DNA of 64,000 nucleotides from DATKCT01 sp035513055. GTDB taxonomy: Bacteria > Verrucomicrobiota > Verrucomicrobiia > Verrucomicrobiales > DEV007. Location of the stretch: positions 10,129-74,128 of the forward strand of contig DATKCT010000197.1 of NCBI GenBank assembly GCA_035513055.1. Reading direction: 5' to 3'. Each line of letters begins with the position of its first letter. Position 1 is the first letter of the stretch. This document shows, piece after piece, positions 53,701 through 62,885 of the stretch. Position numbers and translations under genes: made by a program. A model generated the notes under the pieces. The model saw nothing but the letters and a program-made list of their open reading frames with translations. It had not been told where the DNA came from and did no database searches.

Positions 53701-56700
53701 ACAACTCGGAACGCGTCTCCCAATTGTAGAGGGGCTCGCGCAGGAGATCATACTGCGTCTTGAGCGCGGTGAGATAATGCCCCCATGCGTCTCCATGCCC
53801 GTGGGGATAAAGGAGGAGGGCGTCGCTTTCGTCGATGAACCCATCCGTGTTGGCGTCTTGCAGATTGTAGTTCACTGCGTAGGCTGGCTCGCCTTCTCCC
53901 TTGGTGAAGTTCGGAAAGAGGCGGTTGTAAAATGGGCGGCCCCGGTCGTTGTCCTGACCCCGCAACAAGGCCAATTCCTCTTCAGCAAGGTCAGCGACCT
54001 GATTCTGAAACGCGAACACCGCCGGCGAGATCGAACCTCCGCTGATGCCGATGGTCGGATCCAGTGAATCCACGTAGGCTTCATTCCCAAGAAGTGTGTA
54101 GAAGTCGAGCAGACGCGTGGAAGCGAGCTGAATGGCGTTGCCCAAACCCGGAGTGACCGGGATACCGTTGCGCACGGTCAGATCGAGCGCACGTTGGAGG
54201 ATCGTCTCATACAACTCGATCAGACCGACGTTCTCGATGACGTTTTTGGCCGGGTTCAAGGCTACCGGTCCGACAAAGGGCGCCCCCAGTTGCCGCACCA
54301 TGCTCGACCACGTCGCCGGATTGTCCCCCGTGAAATCCCGGATGCGCGCTTCGTAGGGATTCACGGCATCGAGAACGCGTTTGATCCAGCCTTGAACGAG
54401 TTGCGGCCTGTAATCCGGCATCCCGTCCAAGTCGTTGTCCTTCGGCGAAGAGTTCGCCGCGCCCGCCCATTCGAAGGGCACTCCCACCCATTCGTCGTCT
54501 TCTGCGAAATGCCGGTAACGCACAAAGAAGAGCGTGTCGGACAAGAGGATCTCCGGGGCGTTGGGGCTGCCCCTGAGGGTTAACTGAGAGAAAGCGCGTC
54601 CCGAATTGTCCGGAAAGATGGGTTGAGGATTCGTAAAGAGTTTCCATGGGTTGGGAGTTCCCGCAGGCAGCAGATCAGGAGGCGGAAAGGTCCGCCCGTC
54701 CTCGACCCGGTACCACCACTCAAAGACCAAGTCTTCCGCGTTGGCGGCAAAGTCGCCCTGATGCCGGATCACGATGTTCTCGTCGAATACGTTGTCGGAA
54801 AGAATGGTCTTGATCGCGCCTCGGAACCGCTGATTCCGGTCGACTTTGATGACGAACAACGACACGGGCGAACCGCCCAGACTGGGATGGTTGTTCTCCG
54901 CGATGGTCACGAAACTGATGTCCGGGAGCGTCGAAACCGGATCCAGGAAACCTGGGTTGGCGGACAGCGCCAAACCTACTCCGAGCGCCTGAGCTTGCGT
55001 GGCCTTATTCTTGCTGCGCGAGAATTCCTGAATGCCCGTAAACAGTTCCAGACCATCCTTCACTCCGTCGCCATCGGTGTCGGCGTTCGTCGGATTTTGA
55101 CCATTGATGTACTCTTGCACGTCGAGCAGGCCGTCGTTATCGAAGTCGCCCGTGCCGTCACGGCTTAAGTTCCCGAAAAAGCGCGTTTCCCAAGCGTCGT
55201 CCATTCCGTCTCCATCCGTGTCAACCGGCGTTCCGCCGCCCACGGTGCTCACCACTCCATCGGTCAAGACGATCGGATCCCCAGCCGCATCGCGGTCGAT
55301 CTTCCGCTCCAACCCCACCCGGTATGCGTCATCGGCCTCGGCCAGGCCTTGCAAGAAACGATCCTGCCCGCTGGCATCGGCTGCCCCATTGCCGTCTTTG
55401 TCCAGCAACGCCGGGTTCCTGCTGTATTTGTAAAGCGCCGCCACCGCCGCCTGCCACTCGAAGTTTTCCAGGGCGAGTTCCGCCAAAGCCGTCACTTCAG
55501 ACGGAGTCATGAGGTTGGGCTCGAGCACATACAGGGGAGGAGGAGCCGCCGTGAGGGTGGGATCGCCGATCTCCTTGTCGTTGAGCAAACCGTGGATCGC
55601 CAGTTTCTCCGTGATCGGATCGTATGACACACGCTTCTGTAAGGAAGCGGGGAGTTCAGCGAAAAACCACTTTCCTTCCCTGACACGGATGATCTGAGTA
55701 TTTGCCGGTTGGAAGGTCACCGGAAGCGAATCTCTCTCCACGGTAACGCTCCTCTCCTCAAGAGCTTGATAGATGCGCGCCGTGTAGACGTCGAAGGCTT
55801 CCTGATCGTCCATGTCGGGATTGAGATCGTCGTAAACGACCTCACCGGCCGCCCAAGCCAGCACCCCGGGCATACCTGGCGTCTCTTCCTCGCGCACGCC
55901 CCCTTCCCCGTCCGGCACCAGAACGCTCGGATTGTCGGCCTTGAACTCCCCGCCCGCGAACGTGACGGTCTCGCCCACTTTCAATACGGGCGTGTTCACC
56001 GGCCACTCCGACTGGTAGGTGATCGGCTGTGGGACGTCGTTGCTGTCCCGCGTGATGGCCGTCGGCTTATGGTTGGGAAAGGACGTTTCGCCTGTGGCGC
56101 TGAAATTGGGCAAGAACGGCAAACAATCGCCTACATTCTGAGCCCCAATGAACGGATTGGTCCCGGCGATGCCGTTGGGCGGCCACCAGAAATCGGGTTG
56201 TAACGGGTAGTAGAAATAGACTTGAAACCGGGCGTCGTCGCCTCCGGACACCGACCAGCTTCCCCCCTTGTGGTCTTCCCAGTAGGTGAGTTGCGCCGGA
56301 TTGAGGTCGAGCCCAAATGTCTCCGGGCATGGCGTGGCCCCGATGACCTGACCCAGCGGGTAAAACGGAATTACGGGTTTGCCCGCCTCGATCGGCTTCG
56401 CCACGCTGAAGCGGTAATCGTAGTTCCTCGGACCCAGGTTGCCGCGATTGGCCTCTCTCACCACCGCGTAGACGCCCATCTTGAATTCGCCGTCCAATAC
56501 ATCGAAGAACTGCGTCAATACGTAGGGGTCCGATGTGTAGGCTGAAGTCTGGGTGGTGATGTTCAGGTCGTTGTTGCGCAAGGCAAAGGCCGCTCCGGGC
56601 AGCGGAGACGCTGTTGCAAAACGTCGCGAGGGCGCGATCAGGGCATGTTCTTCGTTGGGATTGTAGCCTGCCTGACCCACAACAGGTTGAATGTAGATCT

Positions 56701-59700
56701 GCAACTGCTGAAAGCGGCTGGGATCGTAGGTAGTCGCGGGCGGAATCGTTTCCTGACCAATGACCGCTCCCTCCGCATCCAAAACGTCGACGGTCACCGG
56801 TCCCACAACCTCTTGATCCAATCCTTCCGCTGATACACTGTCGCTGCCGAATTCGCTGGCGATTACGATGCGCTTCAATCCTTGCGCGGCCGTGGGCCAC
56901 ACTGGGTTCAATCGTTCCGCCTGATAGGGCCAGAGCAGCTCATCCCTCTTCTCATACCAAACCACCGTCAGATCATAATCCTGTGCCGCCTCGAATTCCC
57001 GGTTCACAGGAATGACCGGGCCGGTCACTTCCGTCCGGTTGTGGACGAACGGGTTGTAACGGGCCAAGGGAAAGAAGACATAGCCGGTGTCCAATTCCGC
57101 CGTGTCATAGGGACTCGTCACTTTCGCGCCGATCGGAACATTGCGCACCGGCGGCAGTCCGTCGGTCCACAGCTTCGTTTCGACTACTCGCACACGAAAG
57201 GTCTCATGCTGTTGTCCGCGAGCCACGTCGTTCAGCTCGCCGAACTTGAGCACAGTACGCCCCGGCGCATCACTGAAAAAGCGGTTGTCTTCGCCGACCG
57301 ACGCATTGTTCTCCGTGTACTTCACTTCGCGGAAAGCCACCAAGTCGTCTGGGCTGGGATCCAGGTTCACGCCCGGAGTGCTGGCCACATGCCGGTAATG
57401 CGGTTCAATCGGAAATAGGAGGAAGAGGCGAATGATGATGCGCAGGGAGGGATCAACATCGTTGGTGCGCCAGTAACTGAGAACCTCGCCCGGCCGCATG
57501 GGATACAGCTTTCGACCCTCGCCATCCCATTCCACCATGTCGGCAACCACGCTGCCGTTCGGTCCATCGATCAGATCAATCCGGTCCGGAGCCAAGTCCA
57601 TGCGAATTCGACCCAGAGCCGCGGCGTCCAACCCGCTGAACGTCACGAAACTTCCTATCCGGACCGTTTCCTCATAAATGCGGTCGCCGTAATCCCACAT
57701 AACGCGGGCCGGCCGGATCAAATCGAAAACCTCAATGCCGCGATAGACCTTTCCGCCTACGGAGAAACTGCCCAGCGATGACAACGGACCCGAGGAAGGA
57801 AACACCACGCCGTCTCCGCCAATCCAGCCGCGCACTTGCTGCGTTCCCTCCGATGCCACCGTGAGAATTCGTATTGAACTGTGTTCATCAAAGTAGAACG
57901 TGCCCGCCCCCACCTGATTCTGTTGCGGCGGCAAGCCCAGATTCAACCGCTGCGCCGGGTCGGCCACGACCTCGATGAGGGGAAGGCCAATGGAAGCGGG
58001 ACCCGTCGTGCTGACCTGGATGCCATTCTGTTTGATCAGGACCCAGGTTACCTTCGCCGGTCCTTCCATGGTGAAGGGAGCCACCTTGTGGCGTTGCTCG
58101 ACAGTGGGGAACGGAAAGAAATCTTCCTGTGCGAAATTGCTCGGCGCCACATTGGTGTTCGGGGGGCCGGAAGCATGATAGCCCACCACCAAATAGCGGA
58201 TCGAGCCGCCAGCGGCTTCAATACCGGAGATCACACCGTCGATCTCCGGAGCGGCCTGCTCGCCCCGGCCCAGCCAATGCTTCTGCACCGTCGGATCCGG
58301 CCGTCCCGACGCCGGAGAAGCAAGCTCGCCGAGCACCGTCCCTCGCGTGCCCGCCAAATCGAGATCAATCGTAAGCGCGTATTCCGTAACCCAGTTAAAA
58401 GTCACCGTCAGATCGCTCTGCAGCAGGGCGCTATAGACGAACTGCCCGTCGTCCGTGATTGTGCCATCGCTCAACGTGTACCCTGTGGGCTTAAAGCGGA
58501 TCTCCGCGATATTCCTGATGGTCTCTCGCGTGGGGTCGTTCAGTTCCGCGCCGTTGATGTCCTGGTAAATGGCTTCGGGCACCGACACAGTGATCTGCGA
58601 TCCTTTGATCCGGGGCTCGGTGCGCGGCAGCGCCGGCGTGCCCCCAAAAGGCCGGATCTGCGTGCGGCTCACGCCGTACTGAGAGATTACAGTCAGATCC
58701 ACTCTCAGCGTGAAGCTGCCGTCCGGCTCGAAGACCACCAGGAAGCCCTGTCCTCCCACCACGCTCTCCAGCAACCCCGGATTCCCATAGGTCAGGGAGC
58801 CGTTCCCCGTGAACTCACCCGTGACCACGAGCCGTTGAATGGTCTCGTTCCAGGTTGCCGTTGTGTCGATGACTCCCGTCGTGAAATTGGGCGCGGCCGC
58901 TTTCTCCGTCTGGACCCAGACATATTCCATGTTCGAGTTCAGCTTCGCGTAGAAGCGGCTCTCCACTGATGCGGATTTCGAAACAAAAGTCGTTCCGCCG
59001 TCCCCGTCGAAATCGGCGCTGGCGGGACCATAGGTTCCCGTCAAATACACATTGCCCACTTCGTCGGCATCAACCCGGTGACCCCGCAGATCGGAGCTTC
59101 CCTTCACCGTCGCGCGTCCCTTCATACGCAGCGCCGAATCCAACTTCACCGTCTCGATATCCTTGCCCGTGGCGGAATCGTCTCGCAAGTCCGAGATGCC
59201 GTTCCAAAAACCTGTCGCATACACCCATCCCCGAGAGTAATCGAGATGCCTGAATTCTCCGCCCGTTCCCCGCTCGTAACTCGTCAGGAAGTGAGCCCGC
59301 AAAGTCGACAAGTCAGGACTGAACTTGAAAACAAAGCCGGTGTTGCCCCCGAACGACGCCGCGGTCAAGAGGAGCTTGGTGGTACCCCCGTTGTCCGAGT
59401 AATGAAGCTTGGCCGCCTCATCGCCGCTGCGCTCGAAGGTCTCATAACGTATCGTGTGAAAGCCAGCGGACAACGATACCGTTCCGGTGTCCCGTTCCGT
59501 CTCCCCATGAAGCGCGTCGTCCGTGTAGATCAGAACATTGTCCACGTACAAGCGTTGGCCGTCGTCTGAGCTGATGTAGAAATTGCGGTTCGTGTCCTGC
59601 GGCACATAAAACGTCGTCGTCGCCACCATCACGAAATCGTTCCGGCGACCTCCGGGAAAATTGTTGCGGTAGTTGATGACCGAGGGAGACGCGCTCGCGA

Positions 59701-60490
59701 CCACGGAACCTGTGTTGATCACGGTCTGGGCCGCGCTGAAGTTATTGACCGTAACGCCTGCCTTTTGGTATATTCTCACCGACCAAACATTCCCCAATCC
59801 CAACTCTCCAAGCTGGTTCCTTCCCGCGGCCAAGCTCCCGCCGGCATAAACATCCCCGAGTTCATCGACCACAACCGAGTTGACGGCGTCGCCGCTGGGA
59901 TTGTTCCCGAATTCTTTCTCTGCAACGATCGCTCCCGAAAGGTCCGCAGCCAATCGCGCCACGAAGGCTTCGCTTCCCTTCGTCCCCCCGACATAAACCG
60001 CTCCAGTGACCGTTCCGGCCGGACTCAATGGAGAATACACGACGTCGCGCACCGAACGGCCGTCGGAGGAAACGGGAATCGCCGCGACTGTCGAGCCATC
60101 CGGGTCAATCAAGATGACCGCTCCCGCCGAGGCGATGTAGACAGCGTCCACGGGACCTACCAAGTTGGCCACGGACTGGGGCAGCTCGAACCCGATGCTC
60201 ATGGCCACCGGCAGAAAGGTCGTCGCGGACGTCGTCGAGCCGCTGAGCGTCTTCTCCATCACCACTCCGCCGGCCTGGTCGATCTTCATCAAGTGCCCCT
60301 GACCATTTCTCACCCCCACGAGATAGGTGAATCCGGCGGAGTCGACCGCGGAATCCTTCACGCTGAAGGCCCCTAGGCCTTCAACGAAGGACGTCTCCGC
60401 CCGGATCCACGAAAGGCTCGCCGCCAGAGCGGCTATGCAGACGGCGGCCGCACATGCAGCCCGCCGGTTGGCGAAATCTCCTGTATTCAT
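50717..60490 (-). CDS. giant secreted protein (3257 aa) with PA14-like domain and large helical C-terminus
   Basis: A signal peptide (AACAAAVCIAALAASLSW) precedes SBBP/propeller-like repeats (DSAGFTYLVG, DELGDVYAGG, DEVGNVYLTG) that flank a PA14-like domain (about residues 240-375; SSDDGQRLYVDNVLIY). A long stretch without recognised domains follows to about residue 1740, then thrombospondin-type-3 loops (DTDGDGMDDAWE, DFDNDGLLDVQEY, DTDGDGVKDGLEL). A dockerin-like loop (DANTDGFIDESDALLL) lies near residue 2210. The last third, roughly residues 2200-3050, is mostly helical with coiled-coil-like segments, very unlike the beta-rich rest. No shared C-terminal module and no membrane anchor. Function unknown; a secreted structural or binding protein is most likely. 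Confidence 0.84.
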   Translation of the reverse strand: MNTGDFANRRAACAAAVCIAALAASLSWIRAETSFVEGLGAFSVKDSAVDSAGFTYLVGVRNGQGHLMKIDQAGGVVMEKTLSGSTTSATTFLPVAMSIGFELPQSVANLVGPVDAVYIASAGAVILIDPDGSTVAAIPVSSDGRSVRDVVYSPLSPAGTVTGAVYVGGTKGSEAFVARLAADLSGAIVAEKEFGNNPSGDAVNSVVVDELGDVYAGGSLAAGRNQLGELGLGNVWSVRIYQKAGVTVNNFSAAQTVINTGSVVASASPSVINYRNNFPGGRRNDFVMVATTTFYVPQDTNRNFYISSDDGQRLYVDNVLIYTDDALHGETERDTGTVSLSAGFHTIRYETFERSGDEAAKLHYSDNGGTTKLLLTAASFGGNTGFVFKFSPDLSTLRAHFLTSYERGTGGEFRHLDYSRGWVYATGFWNGISDLRDDSATGKDIETVKLDSALRMKGRATVKGSSDLRGHRVDADEVGNVYLTGTYGPASADFDGDGGTTFVSKSASVESRFYAKLNSNMEYVWVQTEKAAAPNFTTGVIDTTATWNETIQRLVVTGEFTGNGSLTYGNPGLLESVVGGQGFLVVFEPDGSFTLRVDLTVISQYGVSRTQIRPFGGTPALPRTEPRIKGSQITVSVPEAIYQDINGAELNDPTRETIRNIAEIRFKPTGYTLSDGTITDDGQFVYSALLQSDLTVTFNWVTEYALTIDLDLAGTRGTVLGELASPASGRPDPTVQKHWLGRGEQAAPEIDGVISGIEAAGGSIRYLVVGYHASGPPNTNVAPSNFAQEDFFPFPTVEQRHKVAPFTMEGPAKVTWVLIKQNGIQVSTTGPASIGLPLIEVVADPAQRLNLGLPPQQNQVGAGTFYFDEHSSIRILTVASEGTQQVRGWIGGDGVVFPSSGPLSSLGSFSVGGKVYRGIEVFDLIRPARVMWDYGDRIYEETVRIGSFVTFSGLDAAALGRIRMDLAPDRIDLIDGPNGSVVADMVEWDGEGRKLYPMRPGEVLSYWRTNDVDPSLRIIIRLFLLFPIEPHYRHVASTPGVNLDPSPDDLVAFREVKYTENNASVGEDNRFFSDAPGRTVLKFGELNDVARGQQHETFRVRVVETKLWTDGLPPVRNVPIGAKVTSPYDTAELDTGYVFFPLARYNPFVHNRTEVTGPVIPVNREFEAAQDYDLTVVWYEKRDELLWPYQAERLNPVWPTAAQGLKRIVIASEFGSDSVSAEGLDQEVVGPVTVDVLDAEGAVIGQETIPPATTYDPSRFQQLQIYIQPVVGQAGYNPNEEHALIAPSRRFATASPLPGAAFALRNNDLNITTQTSAYTSDPYVLTQFFDVLDGEFKMGVYAVVREANRGNLGPRNYDYRFSVAKPIEAGKPVIPFYPLGQVIGATPCPETFGLDLNPAQLTYWEDHKGGSWSVSGGDDARFQVYFYYPLQPDFWWPPNGIAGTNPFIGAQNVGDCLPFLPNFSATGETSFPNHKPTAITRDSNDVPQPITYQSEWPVNTPVLKVGETVTFAGGEFKADNPSVLVPDGEGGVREEETPGMPGVLAWAAGEVVYDDLNPDMDDQEAFDVYTARIYQALEERSVTVERDSLPVTFQPANTQIIRVREGKWFFAELPASLQKRVSYDPITEKLAIHGLLNDKEIGDPTLTAAPPPLYVLEPNLMTPSEVTALAELALENFEWQAAVAALYKYSRNPALLDKDGNGAADASGQDRFLQGLAEADDAYRVGLERKIDRDAAGDPIVLTDGVVSTVGGGTPVDTDGDGMDDAWETRFFGNLSRDGTGDFDNDGLLDVQEYINGQNPTNADTDGDGVKDGLELFTGIQEFSRSKNKATQAQALGVGLALSANPGFLDPVSTLPDISFVTIAENNHPSLGGSPVSLFVIKVDRNQRFRGAIKTILSDNVFDENIVIRHQGDFAANAEDLVFEWWYRVEDGRTFPPPDLLPAGTPNPWKLFTNPQPIFPDNSGRAFSQLTLRGSPNAPEILLSDTLFFVRYRHFAEDDEWVGVPFEWAGAANSSPKDNDLDGMPDYRPQLVQGWIKRVLDAVNPYEARIRDFTGDNPATWSSMVRQLGAPFVGPVALNPAKNVIENVGLIELYETILQRALDLTVRNGIPVTPGLGNAIQLASTRLLDFYTLLGNEAYVDSLDPTIGISGGSISPAVFAFQNQVADLAEEELALLRGQDNDRGRPFYNRLFPNFTKGEGEPAYAVNYNLQDANTDGFIDESDALLLYPHGHGDAWGHYLTALKTQYDLLREPLYNWETRSELYNLLDVVIEVDFRDERKFAATAAAKAKAGAEVVDLTYRSKYVENPGGQWQGYTDSDAGRGWGVEEWARRAGQGAYFDWITANALLPAAHPNLQLEGIQKVDRTTNKDIGVISANLTHIQQVFDNANAGINPAGVAGDTVPFDINPILYYAGYVIDDEGREGHTHFEQIYTRALTALKNAMALYEAADAHKARLREVSDLEDSFQREVFEQDLNYRKELIEIFGTPYLGTIGSGKLYPAGYEGPDLITWMYADVREITAQTVPGPTVTFGGSLVFDSSLGRYSYDGGGEGTDYSFIHSVAGDGSGRFLYNNGIFSVRGDFRDRFAPTFIGSSISDFRSRFQANADVNYTGDASRRVDLQNFTLPMMARGFTFQAPPEWGIRRSPGKLQNLVHEMLQQEAALASSVAAWDAFQGGLWRQIELFNAKFDLDITIRAIDGGFLLAEEAANGLILGFKAASAANEIIAEALGDDAIHVGGEAVPKNLPTGGLAVSPGDSLAPIRAAFAVTGSFSKAGFTATKIAWDKAVDTTEFIRDLAKHVLEFTKDNLERDYGLQEALVGLENMIGDEAKLRIEIFKELDSMRQKSEEFRTAIADGQRLIDEREAYNKRVAVLAQRNRYQDMTFRVARSAALQNYRSAFDLAVRYAYLAGKAYDYETSLPDNHAASALPILSEIVGARYLGALDGDGNPELRGGLAGQMAQMKANFAVLRNQLGFANPSNELSRFSIRSELLRLTDDDEGSELWREALSDATPGTGFYVDDLWALPEFRRHCRPFVPLSGGAQPALVLSFSTSIRPGENVFGLVQAGGDHTFNASNFATKIRSVGVWFEGYDNTELTQTPRVYMIPAGTDFQRMPYSDDFNPRSWNLIDSRIPVPYPITSAAVEDGTFIPLVDSLSEPLGEPRRHSMFRAYHSDPDVGTDEFDDSEVIWNTRLGGRSVWNNRWLLIIPGLTLHADPEEGLRTFIHGPVVDPETKERDPSRAVRDIRILLDHFGFSGN

Positions 60491-60526
60491 GCTTGGAAAA
60501 TCTCGTGACCGCGCTCGGCGGAATCG

Positions 60527-61618
60527 TCAGTCGTTGACGTTGAGGGTGGCGTCCCGGCTGATCCGGTCGAGGACAAAGAATCCCCTGGTCCGGAGCCCAA
60601 ATTCGCCGGCTTGCCCCAACGGTTTGTGCAAGCCCACCACCTCCTCCTCATAAATTCCCGTCAGGCGATCTACGCCGCGTTCCGTAGTATCGAAATCGTC
60701 GCCGCCCTCCGGTTCGGCGACTGTCAGACGAAGGCTTCGGGCGATATCAAAACCTCCCCGGTGGGAGGGATGCCTCCGGTGCCGGAACGGATTGGTTGGA
60801 TGATAGGCCCCCAAAAAAATGTTTCCTTGCAAGACGCCGCCCTTGACCAGTTCCCCGTTCAACGGAAGCTCGTTCAAGGAGGTTCCGTCCGCCATCTGAG
60901 ACAACGTTTGAAGGCCGATCAATACTTCCGATCGCACCGCGTTGGTCAGGGCGATATTGCGCAAACCCTCCGCATACTTCGCCACAGCAGCGGCCGCCGC
61001 CGCCTCAGCCGCCGCGACCGGAGATCCTTGAAACGAGGCTCCGCCCACAAAGGCTTCCAACGAAGGCGACAACGTCAAATCGCCCGCGCCGCTCACCGCC
61101 GTTTGCGCCGCCGCCAATGCGTCCGCATGGGCTTGGGTGGGGTTGGTCGCGGAAGCCGCCGCAGCAGTAGCCGCCGCCGTCGCCACAGAACCCACTACAT
61201 CGCGGGATTGAGGATCGCCAAACTCGAACGCTGCGCTCGCAAACCGTCTGGCCAGCGCGTACTGTGGATAAAGCTGCGGGTCCGTCAGCAACTGCTCGTC
61301 CACGGTCAGCGGGTCGGCATCCGAGTCCACAATGGCGACGCTCTTCAAAAGAAGTACCGCGCCGCCGGCGTCCACATGCAAAAGCAGGGGTATCTGGAGT
61401 TGATCGGCCGTCGGAGTTGTCACCTGCGGCGGAGTCTGCACCCGCACGTTGTTTGCGTCCACGGCGCTGACCACCTCGTTGACTTCGTTCAGTACCACAT
61501 GGCCCGCCCAAAGTCCCTCCGACAAATGCGCCTGGCTCGCTGCTGGAATCAGCAAGCCGGCCATCACGGCCCAATGCCCCCGCCAGAGCGCTCTTCGAAC
61601 ATTCGACATACTTGTCAT
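60527..61618 (-). CDS. secreted alanine-rich protein of unknown function (cluster gene 2)
   Basis: 363 aa from the ATG at 61618 (another ATG at 61609). A signal peptide (WAVMAGLLIPAASQA) is followed by GLWAGHVVLNEVNEVVSA, QIPLLLHVDAGGAVLLLKSV and a segment very rich in Ala (TAAATAAAASATNPTQAH). The LWxGxVxLNxVxEV and LPLLLHVD patterns recur, as I recall, in larger uncharacterised proteins of PVC bacteria. Starts 41 bp after gene 1 and ends 36 bp before the 3257-aa giant. Possibly a partner of that giant; no enzyme motif is seen. Confidence 0.72.
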   Translation of the reverse strand: MTSMSNVRRALWRGHWAVMAGLLIPAASQAHLSEGLWAGHVVLNEVNEVVSAVDANNVRVQTPPQVTTPTADQLQIPLLLHVDAGGAVLLLKSVAIVDSDADPLTVDEQLLTDPQLYPQYALARRFASAAFEFGDPQSRDVVGSVATAAATAAAASATNPTQAHADALAAAQTAVSGAGDLTLSPSLEAFVGGASFQGSPVAAAEAAAAAAVAKYAEGLRNIALTNAVRSEVLIGLQTLSQMADGTSLNELPLNGELVKGGVLQGNIFLGAYHPTNPFRHRRHPSHRGGFDIARSLRLTVAEPEGGDDFDTTERGVDRLTGIYEEEVVGLHKPLGQAGEFGLRTRGFFVLDRISRDATLNVND

Positions 61619-61659
61619 CGGTATCAAAATCGTTATGGAGCCTCGCCCCGCTTCATCGC

Positions 61660-62700
61660 CTAGCCTTCCGCTTCTGCATACAAGGCCACCCAGTATTCCG
61701 TGCCAGCGTCCGAACGGATCCGAAGAAGGCCCGAGGAGCCCTGAGCAATGTCCGCGTTCGCCCGGATTCGCAGCGTCACCGCTCCTTCCACGCCTGCCTC
61801 CATCACGGGCATGCTGTAGACCTCCGGCAGCGGAGTCGTGAAGCTTTGGACTTCCTGTTCCAGCACCCCGCGAAAAACGAAGTCCAACGGCATTCCTCCC
61901 GTGCCTTCCCTCTGGATCGTCAATTTCGCCGGGTTCGGCGAACGGTTGCTCAAGATCAACCTTCCGTTGTATCGGCCGGGACCATAGCGCAAATGATCCC
62001 AAAATTGGAGCCGCACCTCGCTCGGCCCTTGGTAATTCGACCCTCCACTACTATAAATCCAATAGGCCTCACCGCGGCGCATTGGCGTCATGTCGGGATT
62101 GTCGACTTTGCGCCACCGGCCGTCCACCAACCGGAATGCCGGTCTTCCCTCATGCGCAGGAATCCCTCGGAAATACTCGCCAAAAGTCGGAGCCGCGGCC
62201 GAATTCACGGGAAAACCGACCAAGTTGTAGCTGTCCGACTTCCAAATAATGCGCTTGAGAAACACTTGCCCCGTGACCCGCCAGACGAAGTTCTCACGGC
62301 TATGCAGCAGAAAGGCATTGTGGGAGTGCAGGGCGTGCAGCCCTGAAAGAAAACTCTCCTCGCGTTCCGGCCCATACCAGACTGACCAACCGTCGTCGTT
62401 GGCCAATATTTTCTGCGGATCGGTGGCGAACTGCCCTCTGCGCTCCGTCGTGGTGTATTGAGCCGCAACATCGATCGGCGTCTCTGCAAACAGCCGCGAC
62501 GGCGCGGTATCCAACGGTTCCACCTCCAAAAACACCGCATTCCAACCCTGCTTCAGTTCCAGCGTCTGCGTCCGCTGCGGGTAGTTTGGAGCCCCCAAGA
62601 GCGCTCCGGGTCCAGTCCAAATCAAAATGCCAACCAGCCCTGCCCAACTCGAGCAGCTTGACCGGCGGAAAACCCTTCGATTGAGATTCGACTTCTTCAT
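61660..62700 (-). CDS. secreted protein of unknown function, first gene of the giant cluster
   Basis: 346 aa from the ATG at 62700 (MKKSNLNRRVFRRSSCSSW). After a signal sequence with a hydrophobic core (WAGLVGILIWTGPGALLGA) comes LELKQGWNAVFLEVEPL, a pattern in which a G-W-N-x-[VI] strand starts a beta domain, and SDSYNLVGFPVN, a second such strand. The C-terminal 100 residues are beta-rich (LTIQREGTGGMPLDFVF). No catalytic motif recognised. As the lead gene it carries the cluster's presumed promoter and operator upstream. Confidence 0.72.
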   Translation of the reverse strand: MKKSNLNRRVFRRSSCSSWAGLVGILIWTGPGALLGAPNYPQRTQTLELKQGWNAVFLEVEPLDTAPSRLFAETPIDVAAQYTTTERRGQFATDPQKILANDDGWSVWYGPEREESFLSGLHALHSHNAFLLHSRENFVWRVTGQVFLKRIIWKSDSYNLVGFPVNSAAAPTFGEYFRGIPAHEGRPAFRLVDGRWRKVDNPDMTPMRRGEAYWIYSSGGSNYQGPSEVRLQFWDHLRYGPGRYNGRLILSNRSPNPAKLTIQREGTGGMPLDFVFRGVLEQEVQSFTTPLPEVYSMPVMEAGVEGAVTLRIRANADIAQGSSGLLRIRSDAGTEYWVALYAEAEG

Positions 62701-62822
62701 CTTAATCCATTCGGGCACGATTCATCACACCTTTCTCCCATCCATCCCCCTCCATCAGCACGTCGCGCTGAATGGAGGAACCCCCCACCGCGCCGACAAT
62801 CTTATCACCGAAGGTTCCCCCA

Positions 62823-62834
62823 TCTGATATCAGA
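62823..62834. promoter_or_regulatory. 12-bp perfect palindrome in the presumed cluster leader
   Basis: TCTGATATCAGA is self-complementary over all 12 positions and lies about 123 bp upstream of the first cluster ATG, downstream of the candidate promoter. Could be a regulator site or chance; one 12-bp palindrome in a few hundred bases is uncommon but not proof. Confidence 0.3.
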
Positions 62835-62885
62835 ATATTTCCAACGATCGTGCTCCCCTGCCCTCCTTTTCTTGAGAGAACGGAG

